Of a DNA stretch of 64,000 nucleotides, positions 43,046 through 51,966 are shown in pieces (the stretch's first letter is position 1; each line of letters opens with the position of its first letter). A program made the position numbers and the translations under genes. The DNA comes from Chloroflexota bacterium (GTDB lineage: Bacteria > Chloroflexota > Anaerolineae > B4-G1), in the NCBI GenBank assembly GCA_024232355.1, contig JAAEPW010000386.1:17363-81362 (forward strand), read 5' to 3'. Under the pieces are notes generated by a model. It saw only the letters and a list, made by a program, of their open reading frames with translations, did no database searches and was not told where the DNA came from.

Positions 43046-44371
43046 ATGCCACAGAATTTGTTGAAAAATGAGGGGTTCGAAGCTGACTGGGACGAAGAGC
43101 GTAGTCATCGTTGCTTGATCATTCCAGAGAACGCGGGGCCGTATGATCGAGATATTGGCAACATATTTACGCCTCCGAACTGGTTGATGTGGTTCCACCA
43201 CGACCCAGGCACGTGGGATCAACCCGAGGTGCGGGATGCGTGGAAGCAACAAGACACTCGACGTGCTCACGGTGGTCAGAAAGGGATACTGTTGTTTACG
43301 TTTGGCCGCAAACACGACGGGGGGTTCCTTCAGCAAGTCCAGGTCACACCAGGTACCCTGCTGAGTATGACGGCTTGGGCACACGCCTGGAGTAACCACA
43401 GGGACAAGGCACATCCCGACAGGTTCCCTCATCCAGATGACGGACGGTGGAGTGAAGGTGCCGGCTTTGATCCTGGGTTTTGCCTAGAGGGAGAGGCCCC
43501 CGATGACAATTGGCGCAATTTTATCTTTTACGTAGGCATAGATCCTACTGGCGGCACCAATCCGCTGGCCGACACAGTGGTCTGGGGCCAAGGAGCGCAT
43601 ATTTATAACGAGTATGCGCAGGTTCCCCCGGTAGAGGCCACAGCGCAGGCTGGCACTGTGACGGTGTTCTTGCGTAGCAAGACCCTGTGGCCGTTCAAAC
43701 ATAACGATGCCTATTGGGATGATGCAGAATTGCTCGTTGCGGATGGAGGTAAAGTGATACCACCGCCAGAAACACCCGAGATGAATTTGCGCTATCGTCC
43801 AACGACTCCTCAAGTTGGCGAAGCGGTGACCGTTGAGGTTCGCTCGTTAATTGGATTGGCCGGTGTGAATTTGGCACTCACCCAACCTTCTGGGACAACG
43901 TTGGCGCGCGGCTCGGTTGTGGTTGGACGTGATGGGAATTGGCATACGTGGACGTATACTACTGCTCCGTTGGATGAGGCTGGGACGCACAAGTTTGTGT
44001 TTTCGGCTGTTGGAGATTTAGAGATGGCTGGTACGTTCGAAGGTTTGCCGCTTCCAGAGTCTAGACCGAAACGTGGAGTACCTCGGGTCCAGTATAGGCG
44101 GATCTATGTATTGCTACCTCCCCATGCTGGCGAAGAATGGGGTGTGGCGGTGGTGAATGGAATGTGGGACGATCGACGTTACACCGTTGGGAGTAGCGCC
44201 GACGATGCTGGTATCGGTGACCTGGATGAACGAAAGGTGATTGCGGTCAATCCGTCTGGGTGGCCCACCGATTTGCAAGTGTTTTTTGATGAGCATTATC
44301 CTGGTGTAGAGTTCGCTTTCGTCGAGGCTGCTACACCGGCCGAGTTGGTAAAAAAATTGAAACAGCTTTGA
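43046..44371 (+). CDS. Beta-rich protein of unknown function (CBM-like plus C-terminal domain)
   Basis: 441 residues, no signal peptide; AAAGGAGG precedes the ATG. The first ~235 residues begin NLLKNEGFEADW and contain WAHAWSNHRDK and AYWDDAELLVADGG, a galactose-binding-like (CBM) layout. Residues about 245-335 form a second beta-sandwich (YRPTTPQVGEAVTVEVRSL). The last ~95 residues (RIYVLLPPHAGEEW, GIGDLDERKVIAVNPSGW, FFDEHYPGVEFAF) look like a separate alpha/beta domain. I do not recognise the family. Lack of a signal peptide in a protein with a carbohydrate-type fold is odd. A terminator follows 16 bases after the stop. Confidence 0.7.
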   Translation: MPQNLLKNEGFEADWDEERSHRCLIIPENAGPYDRDIGNIFTPPNWLMWFHHDPGTWDQPEVRDAWKQQDTRRAHGGQKGILLFTFGRKHDGGFLQQVQVTPGTLLSMTAWAHAWSNHRDKAHPDRFPHPDDGRWSEGAGFDPGFCLEGEAPDDNWRNFIFYVGIDPTGGTNPLADTVVWGQGAHIYNEYAQVPPVEATAQAGTVTVFLRSKTLWPFKHNDAYWDDAELLVADGGKVIPPPETPEMNLRYRPTTPQVGEAVTVEVRSLIGLAGVNLALTQPSGTTLARGSVVVGRDGNWHTWTYTTAPLDEAGTHKFVFSAVGDLEMAGTFEGLPLPESRPKRGVPRVQYRRIYVLLPPHAGEEWGVAVVNGMWDDRRYTVGSSADDAGIGDLDERKVIAVNPSGWPTDLQVFFDEHYPGVEFAFVEAATPAELVKKLKQL

Positions 44372-44386
44372 TTGTTGCTGAATAGG

Positions 44387-44419
44387 AAAAAGGCCCCCAT
44401 CTCGCAATGGGGGCCTTTT
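44387..44419. terminator. Bidirectional Rho-independent terminator
   Basis: AAAAGGCCCCCAT (44388-44400) and ATGGGGGCCTTTT (44407-44419) form a perfect 13-bp stem with a six-base loop. It has T tracts on both strands and lies between the convergent genes ending at 44371 (+) and 44425 (-). Confidence 0.95.
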
Positions 44420-44424
44420 GGTTA

Positions 44425-46293
44425 TTATCGTCCGATTAACTCGACCTCGGTAATCATAGAGTGATACGTGTGCCCGGAGGCGTAGATTTTAATAGACTTG
44501 ATCAGTGTTGGTGCTTGGCCGTCCTGTGACAATTGTGGAATCAGATTGGGTGAGAGATAAGGGTACCAAGTGTCCTCTTTGATTTGGACGTGTTCGTTGC
44601 GTGTCGCACAACTGGTGCAGAATAGTGGATTGGGGCGTATGTTCGGCTGCCAGTAAAAGCCCTGTATCCATTCACGATCTATACCGTCGGCGTCTTTATA
44701 ATCAATACGTATTGTCATTGGGCATTCGCTTCCATTCGTGCCACATATTGGAATGTTGTGGTCCGTGATACGCAGTAGGAGATTTAGTTTTAAAGAGTCT
44801 AGATCGCTGATGTCCGCGTCGAGTACTTGGCTGATGCCGGTTTCGGCATGTCCTATGCCTTCGCGCTTGATGATGACGACTGGGCGTTCATCTATCTCCG
44901 TCGTCTGTACTTGGCCCAATGGTTGTCCCTCTATCTCGATATCTTTGTTATAGCTGTTCCAGTTTTCTATCAGAGAGCGTGACATGTCATTTTCGAGAAT
45001 TAGGTTGCGGGTAATTAACTGCTGGTGATCGATCCCGATCAAGCTGACCTCGCTGATTATAGAATGATATGTATGCCCGGATGCGTAAATAGTAACCGCC
45101 TCGATTTTTGTCGGTGGGTTGCCGTCTTGTGACAACTGGGGCAAAAGATCGGGTGAGTTGTAGGGGTACCAAGCGTCTCTTTGGACTTGGATGTGCTCGT
45201 TGCGCGTCGTGCAGACGGTGCAAGTCAGTGGGTTGGGTTGAATTTCCTCATTCTGGTCCAGTTGCCAGTAAAAACCTTGGATCCATTCACGGTCGACAGC
45301 GTGTGCATCCTGATAGTTGATACGCACCATCACTGGGCACTCACTCCCCTCCGATCCGCACACCGGGATATTGTGCTCACTGATGGCATTTCCCGTGGTG
45401 CGCAGCAAAAAGTGTAACTGGAGCGATCTTAGACCACTAATGTCTGCGTCAAGTGTTTGGGTGATGCCGGTTTCGGCGTGTCCTATCCCTTCACGGGCGA
45501 TGACAATGACTGAGCGACCCTCTATTTCGCCCCGTTGTACTCGTCCCACTGGTTGATCATCTCTTTCGATATCTTTGTTGTAACTGAACCACGTCTCCTC
45601 AAGGGGGTTCACAAAGTCGCTGTTGGTGATCAGATTGCGGGCTACAGGCTGCGAGTCGTTGATCTGTTCATCGTCCATAACGATACGTTCACCCGGCACG
45701 AGTGAGGTAATTTGTGTGTCTTTATTGACCTCGGCTTGACCACTTCGTACTGTAATTTCTGTCGTCGAGTTAACTTTGATATCGTAACTGCCTTCCACAA
45801 GTGTCGTCATTCCATGAGGTGTGTTGACTGTGACAACTGTAGACCTGTCATCACTTGGAGGAATGTGGATGCGTACTTGTCCCATCCTGACCCCCAGTGT
45901 GATCTGGTGGGGTAGGGGGCTGGTCACAAAGCGTGGGGAGTTTGCCTCTTCAAGCATCACCTCTGTATCGCCATAAAGTTGGATGGTAGTGATGATGGGG
46001 TGATTTGTTTGAGGAGTGCGCACTACAAACCGCCCAAGAGCGGTGGATTCTGTAGTGACTATTGTGCGTTCGGGTACCTCGTCTAGATTTTCCGAAACGT
46101 GTTCGGGTCTGCCAAGACCAGCACTGACGACTCCCAGTGCTTCTGACTGGACCTCGAGAGTCACGTACTGTGCAATGCTGGCATTGACCATATACCAGCG
46201 TCCGCTTAGGGGTATCAATGCCACCAGACCAATACAGACTAAAAACGACGTCAGTAGAATGGTCCAGGCCAACCGCTCGGGATTATTTCTCAT
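44425..46293 (-). CDS. FecR-like membrane protein with duplicated beta module
   Basis: 622 residues. One N-terminal membrane helix (AWTILLTSFLVCIGLVALIPL) then a FecR-like beta region (about 35-215; VEGSYDIKVNSTTEITVRSGQAEV). Two tandem modules of about 190 residues follow, both carrying NSYNKDIE/FSYNKDIE, REGIGHAETGI, DREWIQGFYWQ, a CxxC pair with TRNEH, and IYASGHTYHS. Each also has a CG-x4-EC pair. The modules resemble CBM-type sandwiches. No sigma factor lies beside it, so an iron-type regulatory role is doubtful; a surface role is more likely. Its start overlaps the acylphosphatase stop (ATGA, 46290-46293). Confidence 0.78.
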   Translation of the reverse strand: MRNNPERLAWTILLTSFLVCIGLVALIPLSGRWYMVNASIAQYVTLEVQSEALGVVSAGLGRPEHVSENLDEVPERTIVTTESTALGRFVVRTPQTNHPIITTIQLYGDTEVMLEEANSPRFVTSPLPHQITLGVRMGQVRIHIPPSDDRSTVVTVNTPHGMTTLVEGSYDIKVNSTTEITVRSGQAEVNKDTQITSLVPGERIVMDDEQINDSQPVARNLITNSDFVNPLEETWFSYNKDIERDDQPVGRVQRGEIEGRSVIVIAREGIGHAETGITQTLDADISGLRSLQLHFLLRTTGNAISEHNIPVCGSEGSECPVMVRINYQDAHAVDREWIQGFYWQLDQNEEIQPNPLTCTVCTTRNEHIQVQRDAWYPYNSPDLLPQLSQDGNPPTKIEAVTIYASGHTYHSIISEVSLIGIDHQQLITRNLILENDMSRSLIENWNSYNKDIEIEGQPLGQVQTTEIDERPVVIIKREGIGHAETGISQVLDADISDLDSLKLNLLLRITDHNIPICGTNGSECPMTIRIDYKDADGIDREWIQGFYWQPNIRPNPLFCTSCATRNEHVQIKEDTWYPYLSPNLIPQLSQDGQAPTLIKSIKIYASGHTYHSMITEVELIGR

Positions 46294-46595
46294 ATATACC
46301 GCACTCCAAAGTGCTTGAATTCACCAGTGGGGGGTTCCCATTTGTCATCCACTTGTTGCACAAAAGCGGAGGGAGCCCCGCGATGTAAAAAGGCGCGGAA
46401 TTCGCCCAATGCCTCGTGCGAGCCCTCGGCGACGGTTTCCACGGTGCCATCCCATCGATTGGCGACCCAGCCGGTCAGACCAAGGCTTTGTGCGGTACGA
46501 ACGGTGTAATAGCGAAAGTTGACCCCTTGCACGCGTCCGTGAATGGTAGCGTGCAGACGGGCCTCTGGGTTTGGCTTATTTTCCATTTCTTTCAT
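46290..46595 (-). CDS. acyP: Acylphosphatase
   Basis: 101 residues, usual size. It hydrolyses acyl phosphates such as acetyl phosphate or 1,3-bisphosphoglycerate. The catalytic Arg lies in GRVQGVNFR and the Asn in GWVANRWDGTV, both in the family's fixed positions; the chain ends with the expected F-x-V-R-Y. Cytoplasmic. It lies 15 bases after the radical SAM gene and overlaps the FecR-like gene by four bases, so all are cotranscribed. The ribosome site is weak and the ATG at codon 4 is an alternative start. Confidence 0.93.
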   Translation of the reverse strand: MKEMENKPNPEARLHATIHGRVQGVNFRYYTVRTAQSLGLTGWVANRWDGTVETVAEGSHEALGEFRAFLHRGAPSAFVQQVDDKWEPPTGEFKHFGVRYI

Positions 46596-46610
46596 CTTGA
46601 CGCCTGCCTA

Positions 46611-47561
46611 TCACAGGGTACGTTGAAATAGTCGGGGCAATCGCTTGTCAAAGCGATGCAGGCCAGCTTTGTGGGCTTGTTGTACGGTTTGTTCGTATTC
46701 AGCCCGCGTGATAGGACGGTCTAGTGGTGGTAAATTGTACGCATGGTAACAAGGTCGGTACTGATCCATTATATTGATGTATGTATCACGTGAAATTTCC
46801 TGTGCCAGAAAGCGTGCGATTTCGACTGTTCCGGCCAGTCCGTCTGGCAGCACCAGATGCCGCACGAGAAGCCCTCGTTGCGCGATACCATTGCTGTCCA
46901 TCACCAGGTTACCCACCTGTCGGTGCATCTCTTTTACACCCGCCTGATTGATTTGTGGGTAATTCTTGATTTTGGAGTACTTGAGGGCGACCTTTTTATC
47001 TGCGTATTTCATGTCCGGCATATAGATGTCTACCACGCTGTCGAGTAGCGTTAACGTCGCGAGTGAATCATAGCCGCCAGTGTTCCAGACCACGGGTAGC
47101 CGTAGGCCTGCTTCAGCGGCAATAAAGAGGGCTGCCAAGATGGGGGTCACCACGTGAGTAGGAGAAACAAGGTTGATGTTGTGACATCCCCGCTCCTGAA
47201 GTGAGAGCATCATCTTGGCCAATTCTTCCGGCTCGATCTTGCGGCCTGCCCCTCTTTGACTGATGTCATGGTTCTGACAGAATTGACACTTCAGGTTGCA
47301 CCAAGTGAAAAAGATGGTGCCAGATCCTCGATGGCCCCGCAGCGGATCTTCCTCTCCGAGGTGCGGACCAAAGCTAGATACGACTGCTTGTACTCCAGTT
47401 TTGCACTCTCCAAGCTGTTCATAGCGATTTGTTTGGCACTCACGTCCGCAAAAGTTGCAGGTATGGAGCTGATCGTAGGCCCTCTGTACACGATGCCTCA
47501 GTTCACCTGAATGGAGCAGGCTCAAGTAGGAGGGGGTAAAGGTGTTCATCGTTCCTGCCAT
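46611..47561 (-). CDS. Radical SAM protein, PflA-like
   Basis: 316 residues. The iron-sulfur cluster motif is CNLKCQFC (CX3CX2C) after TIFFTW, followed by NHDISQRGAGRKIEPEELAKMM. An upstream Cys set (CNFCGRECQTNR, GECKTG) precedes it, as in the family annotated as putative pyruvate formate-lyase activating enzyme-like, often related to AmmeMemoRadiSam neighbours. It would cleave S-adenosylmethionine to form a radical; the substrate is unknown and no glycyl-radical enzyme lies nearby. The start is one base after the exonuclease stop; the ATG at 47549, with AGGA upstream, is an alternative. Confidence 0.85.
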   Translation of the reverse strand: MAGTMNTFTPSYLSLLHSGELRHRVQRAYDQLHTCNFCGRECQTNRYEQLGECKTGVQAVVSSFGPHLGEEDPLRGHRGSGTIFFTWCNLKCQFCQNHDISQRGAGRKIEPEELAKMMLSLQERGCHNINLVSPTHVVTPILAALFIAAEAGLRLPVVWNTGGYDSLATLTLLDSVVDIYMPDMKYADKKVALKYSKIKNYPQINQAGVKEMHRQVGNLVMDSNGIAQRGLLVRHLVLPDGLAGTVEIARFLAQEISRDTYINIMDQYRPCYHAYNLPPLDRPITRAEYEQTVQQAHKAGLHRFDKRLPRLFQRTL

Positions 47562-47562
47562 T

Positions 47563-48096
47563 CTACCAGCGCCCCGTCAGTTGATGTACACGCCATTTGC
47601 GATTATGATACCAGATATGGCTATTTTGCCGGCCAAACTCGTAAACCTTCCAGGTTACCGTGGTGTCACGGCGGCAATAATCGGGGGCTTTGTCCAGTTG
47701 GCCTTGCTGGAACCAGTGTACAGCTTGTAGGCCATTGGCGCTCTTGGATTCTCCCAATGTAGCGGCGGCCACGTCATCTAATTTGAGCCGCCAACCCAGC
47801 GCGCGGTGCCTGTGTTGCAGCATGTCGACTGTTGGCAGATCGGATAAGGGATTGTCCGTGTGGGCGCGCAGAACTTTATAGTCAAAGCCAAATGCGTTGT
47901 GGCCGATGATTAGATCAGCTTTACGCAGGTTGGTAATGAGATATTTTGCTTCTTGTTTGGTGTAATCGTGATAGGCGTCCTCAGTAGCATTGTAGGTTGC
48001 ACCGACGGTCAGACGCATATCACGGATGTTACTCCAACCTCTTACTTGGTCGGCTGTGAGTCGAGTTTCTAGGTCAAAGGCTATAACTTTATGCAC
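47563..48096 (-). CDS. RNase H-fold 3'-5' exonuclease (DEDDy-like)
   Basis: 177 residues from a GTG start with AAGGAA upstream. The fold is that of DnaQ-like exonucleases: exo I in AFDLETRLTADQ (Asp and Glu), exo II in LIIGHNAFGFDYKVL (Asp) and exo III in YCRRDTTVTWKVYEFG (Tyr and Asp). All four metal-binding acids and the Tyr are present. It should remove nucleotides from 3' ends of DNA or RNA; the substrate is not evident. It is shorter than polymerase proofreading domains and stands alone. Coupled to the radical SAM gene downstream. Confidence 0.85.
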   Translation of the reverse strand: MHKVIAFDLETRLTADQVRGWSNIRDMRLTVGATYNATEDAYHDYTKQEAKYLITNLRKADLIIGHNAFGFDYKVLRAHTDNPLSDLPTVDMLQHRHRALGWRLKLDDVAAATLGESKSANGLQAVHWFQQGQLDKAPDYCRRDTTVTWKVYEFGRQNSHIWYHNRKWRVHQLTGRW

Positions 48097-48164
48097 TGGG
48101 TGTTCCTTGTTTCTGAATAACGCCTTTACCTAGGGCGTAGATGGATTTGTTAGTATCGAGCGGC

Positions 48165-49442
48165 TCATTGCTTGCCCAGTCTGCCGATCATCGGCGTGGC
48201 TACCAGAATGCTCAATAGCCACAGCCATGCCCAAATACCAATTCTTTCAGCAGCACGTTCGGAATTCTCCTCGGGGTCCGGCTCTGGGTTTTCTTGAGGG
48301 ATTCCCAGACTGGTATGCCATACAGTCTCTAGCTCGCCAAGGCTAATTTGCAATGCGTCTTGCACACCCGTTGTGCAACTAGCCCCATTGGCATAGGCGG
48401 TTAACAGTTGGCGTATTCCTTCAGCGCCATGTTGCTTGCGGATAAATTTCACCACGCTGTTGCTTTGGGCGTAGGATAAGAATGCGGTTTCATAGTCAGG
48501 TGCAAAGGGAACGCATAAATCTTCTAAAGGGAGAAGTTGTCCTCGTACGGCAGCCTGTTCGACCGCCAACGTGTGATCCGGTGTTGGCAACTGCTCGTTG
48601 GCTGTGGCCAATCCTTCGTCCAACCATTCTGGGATGTATCTGTAACCAGATGTGGTGGCTTTTTGGTAGACTAGCAGGTGGGTGATTTCGTGCGGGATAT
48701 AATGTTTTATGAGCGATGTGTAACCATCTTTGATTGGAATGGCGACAAGGATTACATTTAGTTCTGGATGCGCCTGGCCGACAACCCAATCTCGCCCGGT
48801 GAGACCCATTGTGGCATTCAGGTTAAGTTGCGAGTTGTAGATGTAGATATTGATGGTTTCAGGTATAGGGGCGTGCAATTCCGCGTTGGCTTCTTCTATA
48901 CCAATTCGGGCAGCATCGAGAACTGCCTGGCCCAAGATTGGGTCACCCTGATCTTTGATCCAGTGAACGGTGATATTGTTGTCGCTCAGTTGCTCCCAAA
49001 CGAACCCAGAGCGATTGTCCGTGTACTCGTGAGGAATTGGGTTTGTGGTCAGTTCATTTCCTGCGGCGTTCTCAATCTTCCACCAAAAGTTGATTGTAGC
49101 AAATGGAGGAAGGGGAGACCGTCGCAAGTCGTGCATATGGCTGACACTAATATCGTGACCTGATTCGAAATCTACTGATACGGACTTGGTGTGTTCGTCC
49201 CCCTCAGCCCGGAAGAATAGATAAACCTGGGTAATTTCGGCATCAGAGGATGCCTGCAATGTAAATGTGATTTGCTGGGCAAAGTCGTGATCGACTGAGC
49301 TTTCAATCACGGTGATGTCATTTGAGGTGGCTTGGGGCAGTGTGTCCTGAGCAAAGCTAAAGGTCCTGCCAAATGTGGCATGAGCTATCAGGAGACAAAA
49401 TACCAGGGCAAAGCTCGCGATTGATCGCAACTTGGTCACCAT
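48165..49442 (-). CDS. Membrane-anchored MA-type zinc peptidase
   Basis: 425 residues. Signal segment about 1-30 (IASFALVFCLLIAHATFG), a beta-rich part (about 40-170) and a gluzincin-type catalytic domain. The zinc site is HEITH (His251, Glu252, His255) with a downstream Glu in PEWLDEGLA. A C-terminal membrane helix (IWAWLWLLSILVATPMIG) ends the protein after an acidic stretch. This is the peptidase MA-like group that acts outside the cytoplasm. Its job is unknown. It lies 32 bases after the HEAT-repeat gene stop and probably belongs to the run of - strand genes from RseP on. Confidence 0.85.
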   Translation of the reverse strand: MVTKLRSIASFALVFCLLIAHATFGRTFSFAQDTLPQATSNDITVIESSVDHDFAQQITFTLQASSDAEITQVYLFFRAEGDEHTKSVSVDFESGHDISVSHMHDLRRSPLPPFATINFWWKIENAAGNELTTNPIPHEYTDNRSGFVWEQLSDNNITVHWIKDQGDPILGQAVLDAARIGIEEANAELHAPIPETINIYIYNSQLNLNATMGLTGRDWVVGQAHPELNVILVAIPIKDGYTSLIKHYIPHEITHLLVYQKATTSGYRYIPEWLDEGLATANEQLPTPDHTLAVEQAAVRGQLLPLEDLCVPFAPDYETAFLSYAQSNSVVKFIRKQHGAEGIRQLLTAYANGASCTTGVQDALQISLGELETVWHTSLGIPQENPEPDPEENSERAAERIGIWAWLWLLSILVATPMIGRLGKQ

Positions 49443-49474
49443 TCGTCATTCACCCCTTTGTTTTTGAACCAAAT

Positions 49475-50437
49475 CTAATCGGCCTCCGTATCGCCATCGG
49501 AGGTGGTAATCAGCTTGGTCAAAAATTCGGACAGGTCTCCGTGCAAGAATTCTAGTTCATCCATAGCGGCTTCTGCTGCGGTTCTGGAAGCCTCGTCTTT
49601 TGCTCGACAGTAGCGTTCTAGGATTTGTCGCGCCTCTTCTCCCCCAACTTGACCCAAGGCCCACAAGGCTGCCTCCTGTACTTCGGGATCAGCATCCTCA
49701 GCTAACTCTTCCAGTTCGGGAACTGCCTCACGGAGTTGTAGTTCTCCGCAGGCGCGGGCAGCTTCGTAGCGCAACTCGGGACTTGGTTGGAATAGTTCTT
49801 GTCGTACCTGTTTAGCCCAGTAGACGTCAGCACTACGCCCCATAGAAAAGACAGCACTGATATGCATCTTTTCTTCTGGCGCAGCATAGGCTTGGTGAAT
49901 TAAGTTTTTGATGGTCTTGTTGCTGACATATGACAACGACTCGAGAGCTCGCCGTTGCACTTTTATATCTTCTTCTTGGTCTTGACATACGGTCAATAGT
50001 GCCTCGTAGATCTGTGCATAGGGATCATGGCGGATTTTTTCGAGTTCCCCCAGCAGAACAAAGCGTCCCAGAGATGTGGCAGCGGCTGCCCGTGTGGAAA
50101 TGTCTGTATCTTTTCGTAGGCAATTTATTAGGATTGGGATTAGGTGCGAGTCTTCATCTTCCCACAATCCTTCAATTGCTGTTGTACGGATCTGAGCATC
50201 CTCGTCTTTTAGCCCCAAACGGAAAACTTGGTCAAAATTGACCTCAAAATCTGCTTCGGCCAATTCTGCCAATTGTACAATTATTTTTCGCCGCAATGCG
50301 ACTGGTAGTCGTATCCACACCTCGTCTACACGTAGAATATCTTTTGATTCGAGATTTGAGAAATGGTACAACAATGCCTGGGGTGGCATCTCGGGATTCT
50401 CGTACAACTCGTTGAGTAGGCTGTTGAGCTGATCCAT
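49475..50437 (-). CDS. HEAT-repeat protein
   Basis: 320 residues without signal or membrane segments. From about residue 50 it is built of ~30-residue two-helix repeats such as LKDEDAQIRTTAIEGLWEDED and ADPEVQEAALWALGQVGGEEA, typical of HEAT/PBS-lyase-like repeats. These form protein-binding solenoids. The N-terminal part is helical and acidic. No enzymatic motif. It lies 12 bases after the RseP stop, so it is probably translated from the same mRNA; a link with that protease is possible but unproven. Confidence 0.85.
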   Translation of the reverse strand: MDQLNSLLNELYENPEMPPQALLYHFSNLESKDILRVDEVWIRLPVALRRKIIVQLAELAEADFEVNFDQVFRLGLKDEDAQIRTTAIEGLWEDEDSHLIPILINCLRKDTDISTRAAAATSLGRFVLLGELEKIRHDPYAQIYEALLTVCQDQEEDIKVQRRALESLSYVSNKTIKNLIHQAYAAPEEKMHISAVFSMGRSADVYWAKQVRQELFQPSPELRYEAARACGELQLREAVPELEELAEDADPEVQEAALWALGQVGGEEARQILERYCRAKDEASRTAAEAAMDELEFLHGDLSEFLTKLITTSDGDTEAD

Positions 50438-50449
50438 CTCACCGATATC

Positions 50450-51775
50450 CTACTTTAGCATTGACCAGGGGATGATGGGGTTGACAAAATCTTGCAGCAT
50501 CACAAAAGCCATCAAGCTGACCAGTATCACCAAGCCCACAAAGTGAAACATCGCTTCACGTTCAGGGGCGACGCGGCGGCCTCGAACTGCTTCGATGAGT
50601 ACAAAAAAGATGCGCCCGCCGTCCAGAGCGGGGAGGGGCAAGAGATTTGTAAAGCCCAAGGCCAGGCTGATGAGTGCTGCGGTTTCTAGAACAGGAAAGG
50701 CCAGACCCCACTTGATGCTTTGTTGGAGAGTAAAAGCCAGTATCTCACTGATACCGACCATACTTGCGGGACGTGCCTCTTGAGGTGTGATATTGCCCCG
50801 GATGAGGAGAATTGGAACCTGTACGGTCATTACGAGTGCATTTTTGAGGTTGCTAATGCTGGCTTTCAGTGCTTGGGAAAGGGTATAGTGTTGCACTGCG
50901 CTCTGATCAGGCCAGGGGGCCATCAGAATACCCAAGAGGCCATAGCCTTCGTCGGTACGCCCTGGTGTTGCTGCTAGGGTTAGCGTCTCCTCTCCGCGCG
51001 TAATTGCGAGTTCGATGTTCTGATCTGGTGCGGCGCGAATGATGCGCCGCAAGTGTTCCATACCTTCCTCGATGCGTTCTTCGTCAACGGCTGTGACAAT
51101 GTCACGGGGCTGTAACCCCGCCTCTTGGGCAGGACTCCCTGGCTCGATATTGGTGATTTGAACCTGCCATTTTTCAGGAACGCCACTGGTGTAGGCGACG
51201 ACGAGCAGCAACACGGCAAAGATAATGTTGAGCACTGCCCCAGCGGATAGCACTGCCAAACGCCAGCGTTTTGGTTGGGCTGCTAGGCTGCGTGGGTCGG
51301 CAGGGTTCTCCTCGCCAGTCATTTTTAGGAACCCACCCATTGGCAGCCAGTTAAGGCTGTACAGGGTGCCCGGTTCCCAAACGGCCAACTCGCCCTGTAT
51401 GTGTATATCCTCGTTTATGGATTCATGTTTGATTACGGGGGTGTCATTGTATGGCTCTTGTGCTTGTATGTGGCGGAGGCGGTAGGAGCCGTTCTTGTGT
51501 TGTTGGGCAACGACGTCCACCTGCGTTCCCACTGCCAGATCGGGAGGTAACCGAAAGCCCACTGGAATGACAACCCGTGTATTATCGATTTCAAGATATC
51601 CTTTGCCACGCCACAATTTTAGCATACGGGGGGGGTAGCCCAGCCCAAACTCTTCGGCTCGCACTCCCGCCAGCTTGGCAAACACAAAATGTCCTAGTTC
51701 GTGAATCAGAATTAGGGGGGCCAGCACGACGACCAGCGTACCCACTAACCAAAATACAATGGTTATCCAGTCCAT
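50450..51775 (-). CDS. rseP: RseP-type intramembrane site-2 protease
   Basis: 441 residues. The zinc motif HELGH (His25, Glu26, His29) lies in the first membrane helix and the third ligand in NLLPLPALDGGRIFF near the C-terminus. A PDZ domain (EPGSPAQEAGLQPRDIVTAVDEERI) lies in the middle. About four membrane helices. Such enzymes cut membrane-bound regulators, for example anti-sigma factors. It is about as long as E. coli RseP, but with one visible PDZ domain and an extra soluble insert near residues 60-150. AAGGATAAAG lies before the ATG. Confidence 0.93.
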   Translation of the reverse strand: MDWITIVFWLVGTLVVVLAPLILIHELGHFVFAKLAGVRAEEFGLGYPPRMLKLWRGKGYLEIDNTRVVIPVGFRLPPDLAVGTQVDVVAQQHKNGSYRLRHIQAQEPYNDTPVIKHESINEDIHIQGELAVWEPGTLYSLNWLPMGGFLKMTGEENPADPRSLAAQPKRWRLAVLSAGAVLNIIFAVLLLVVAYTSGVPEKWQVQITNIEPGSPAQEAGLQPRDIVTAVDEERIEEGMEHLRRIIRAAPDQNIELAITRGEETLTLAATPGRTDEGYGLLGILMAPWPDQSAVQHYTLSQALKASISNLKNALVMTVQVPILLIRGNITPQEARPASMVGISEILAFTLQQSIKWGLAFPVLETAALISLALGFTNLLPLPALDGGRIFFVLIEAVRGRRVAPEREAMFHFVGLVILVSLMAFVMLQDFVNPIIPWSMLK

Positions 51776-51793
51776 ACTTTATCCTTTGTTCAG

Positions 51794-51819
51794 AAAGCGG
51801 GCGTCATAGCGCCCGCTTT
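51794..51819 (-). terminator. Terminator-like hairpin between RseP and sulfur-relay operon
   Basis: AAAGCGGGCG (51794-51803) and CGCCCGCTTT (51810-51819) form a perfect stem with a six-base loop. It lies downstream of the DsrE2 gene (stop at 51967) and upstream of RseP. The T-rich side faces the + strand, but it is placed to end the sulfur-relay transcript. The rest of the 190-base gap holds nothing recognisable. Confidence 0.65.
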
Positions 51820-51966
51820 GTTTTATCTTTTTGACAAATTTGTGCCTAACAAGTGAATTTGCCTAATTCAGTGACCGTATTATACCCTCAGGGGCTCAAT
51901 CCTGCAACATAGTGAAAAGAGCCTTCCTACAGGAAGACTCCAAGTCTAAAGGTCAAACTTGTCGAA

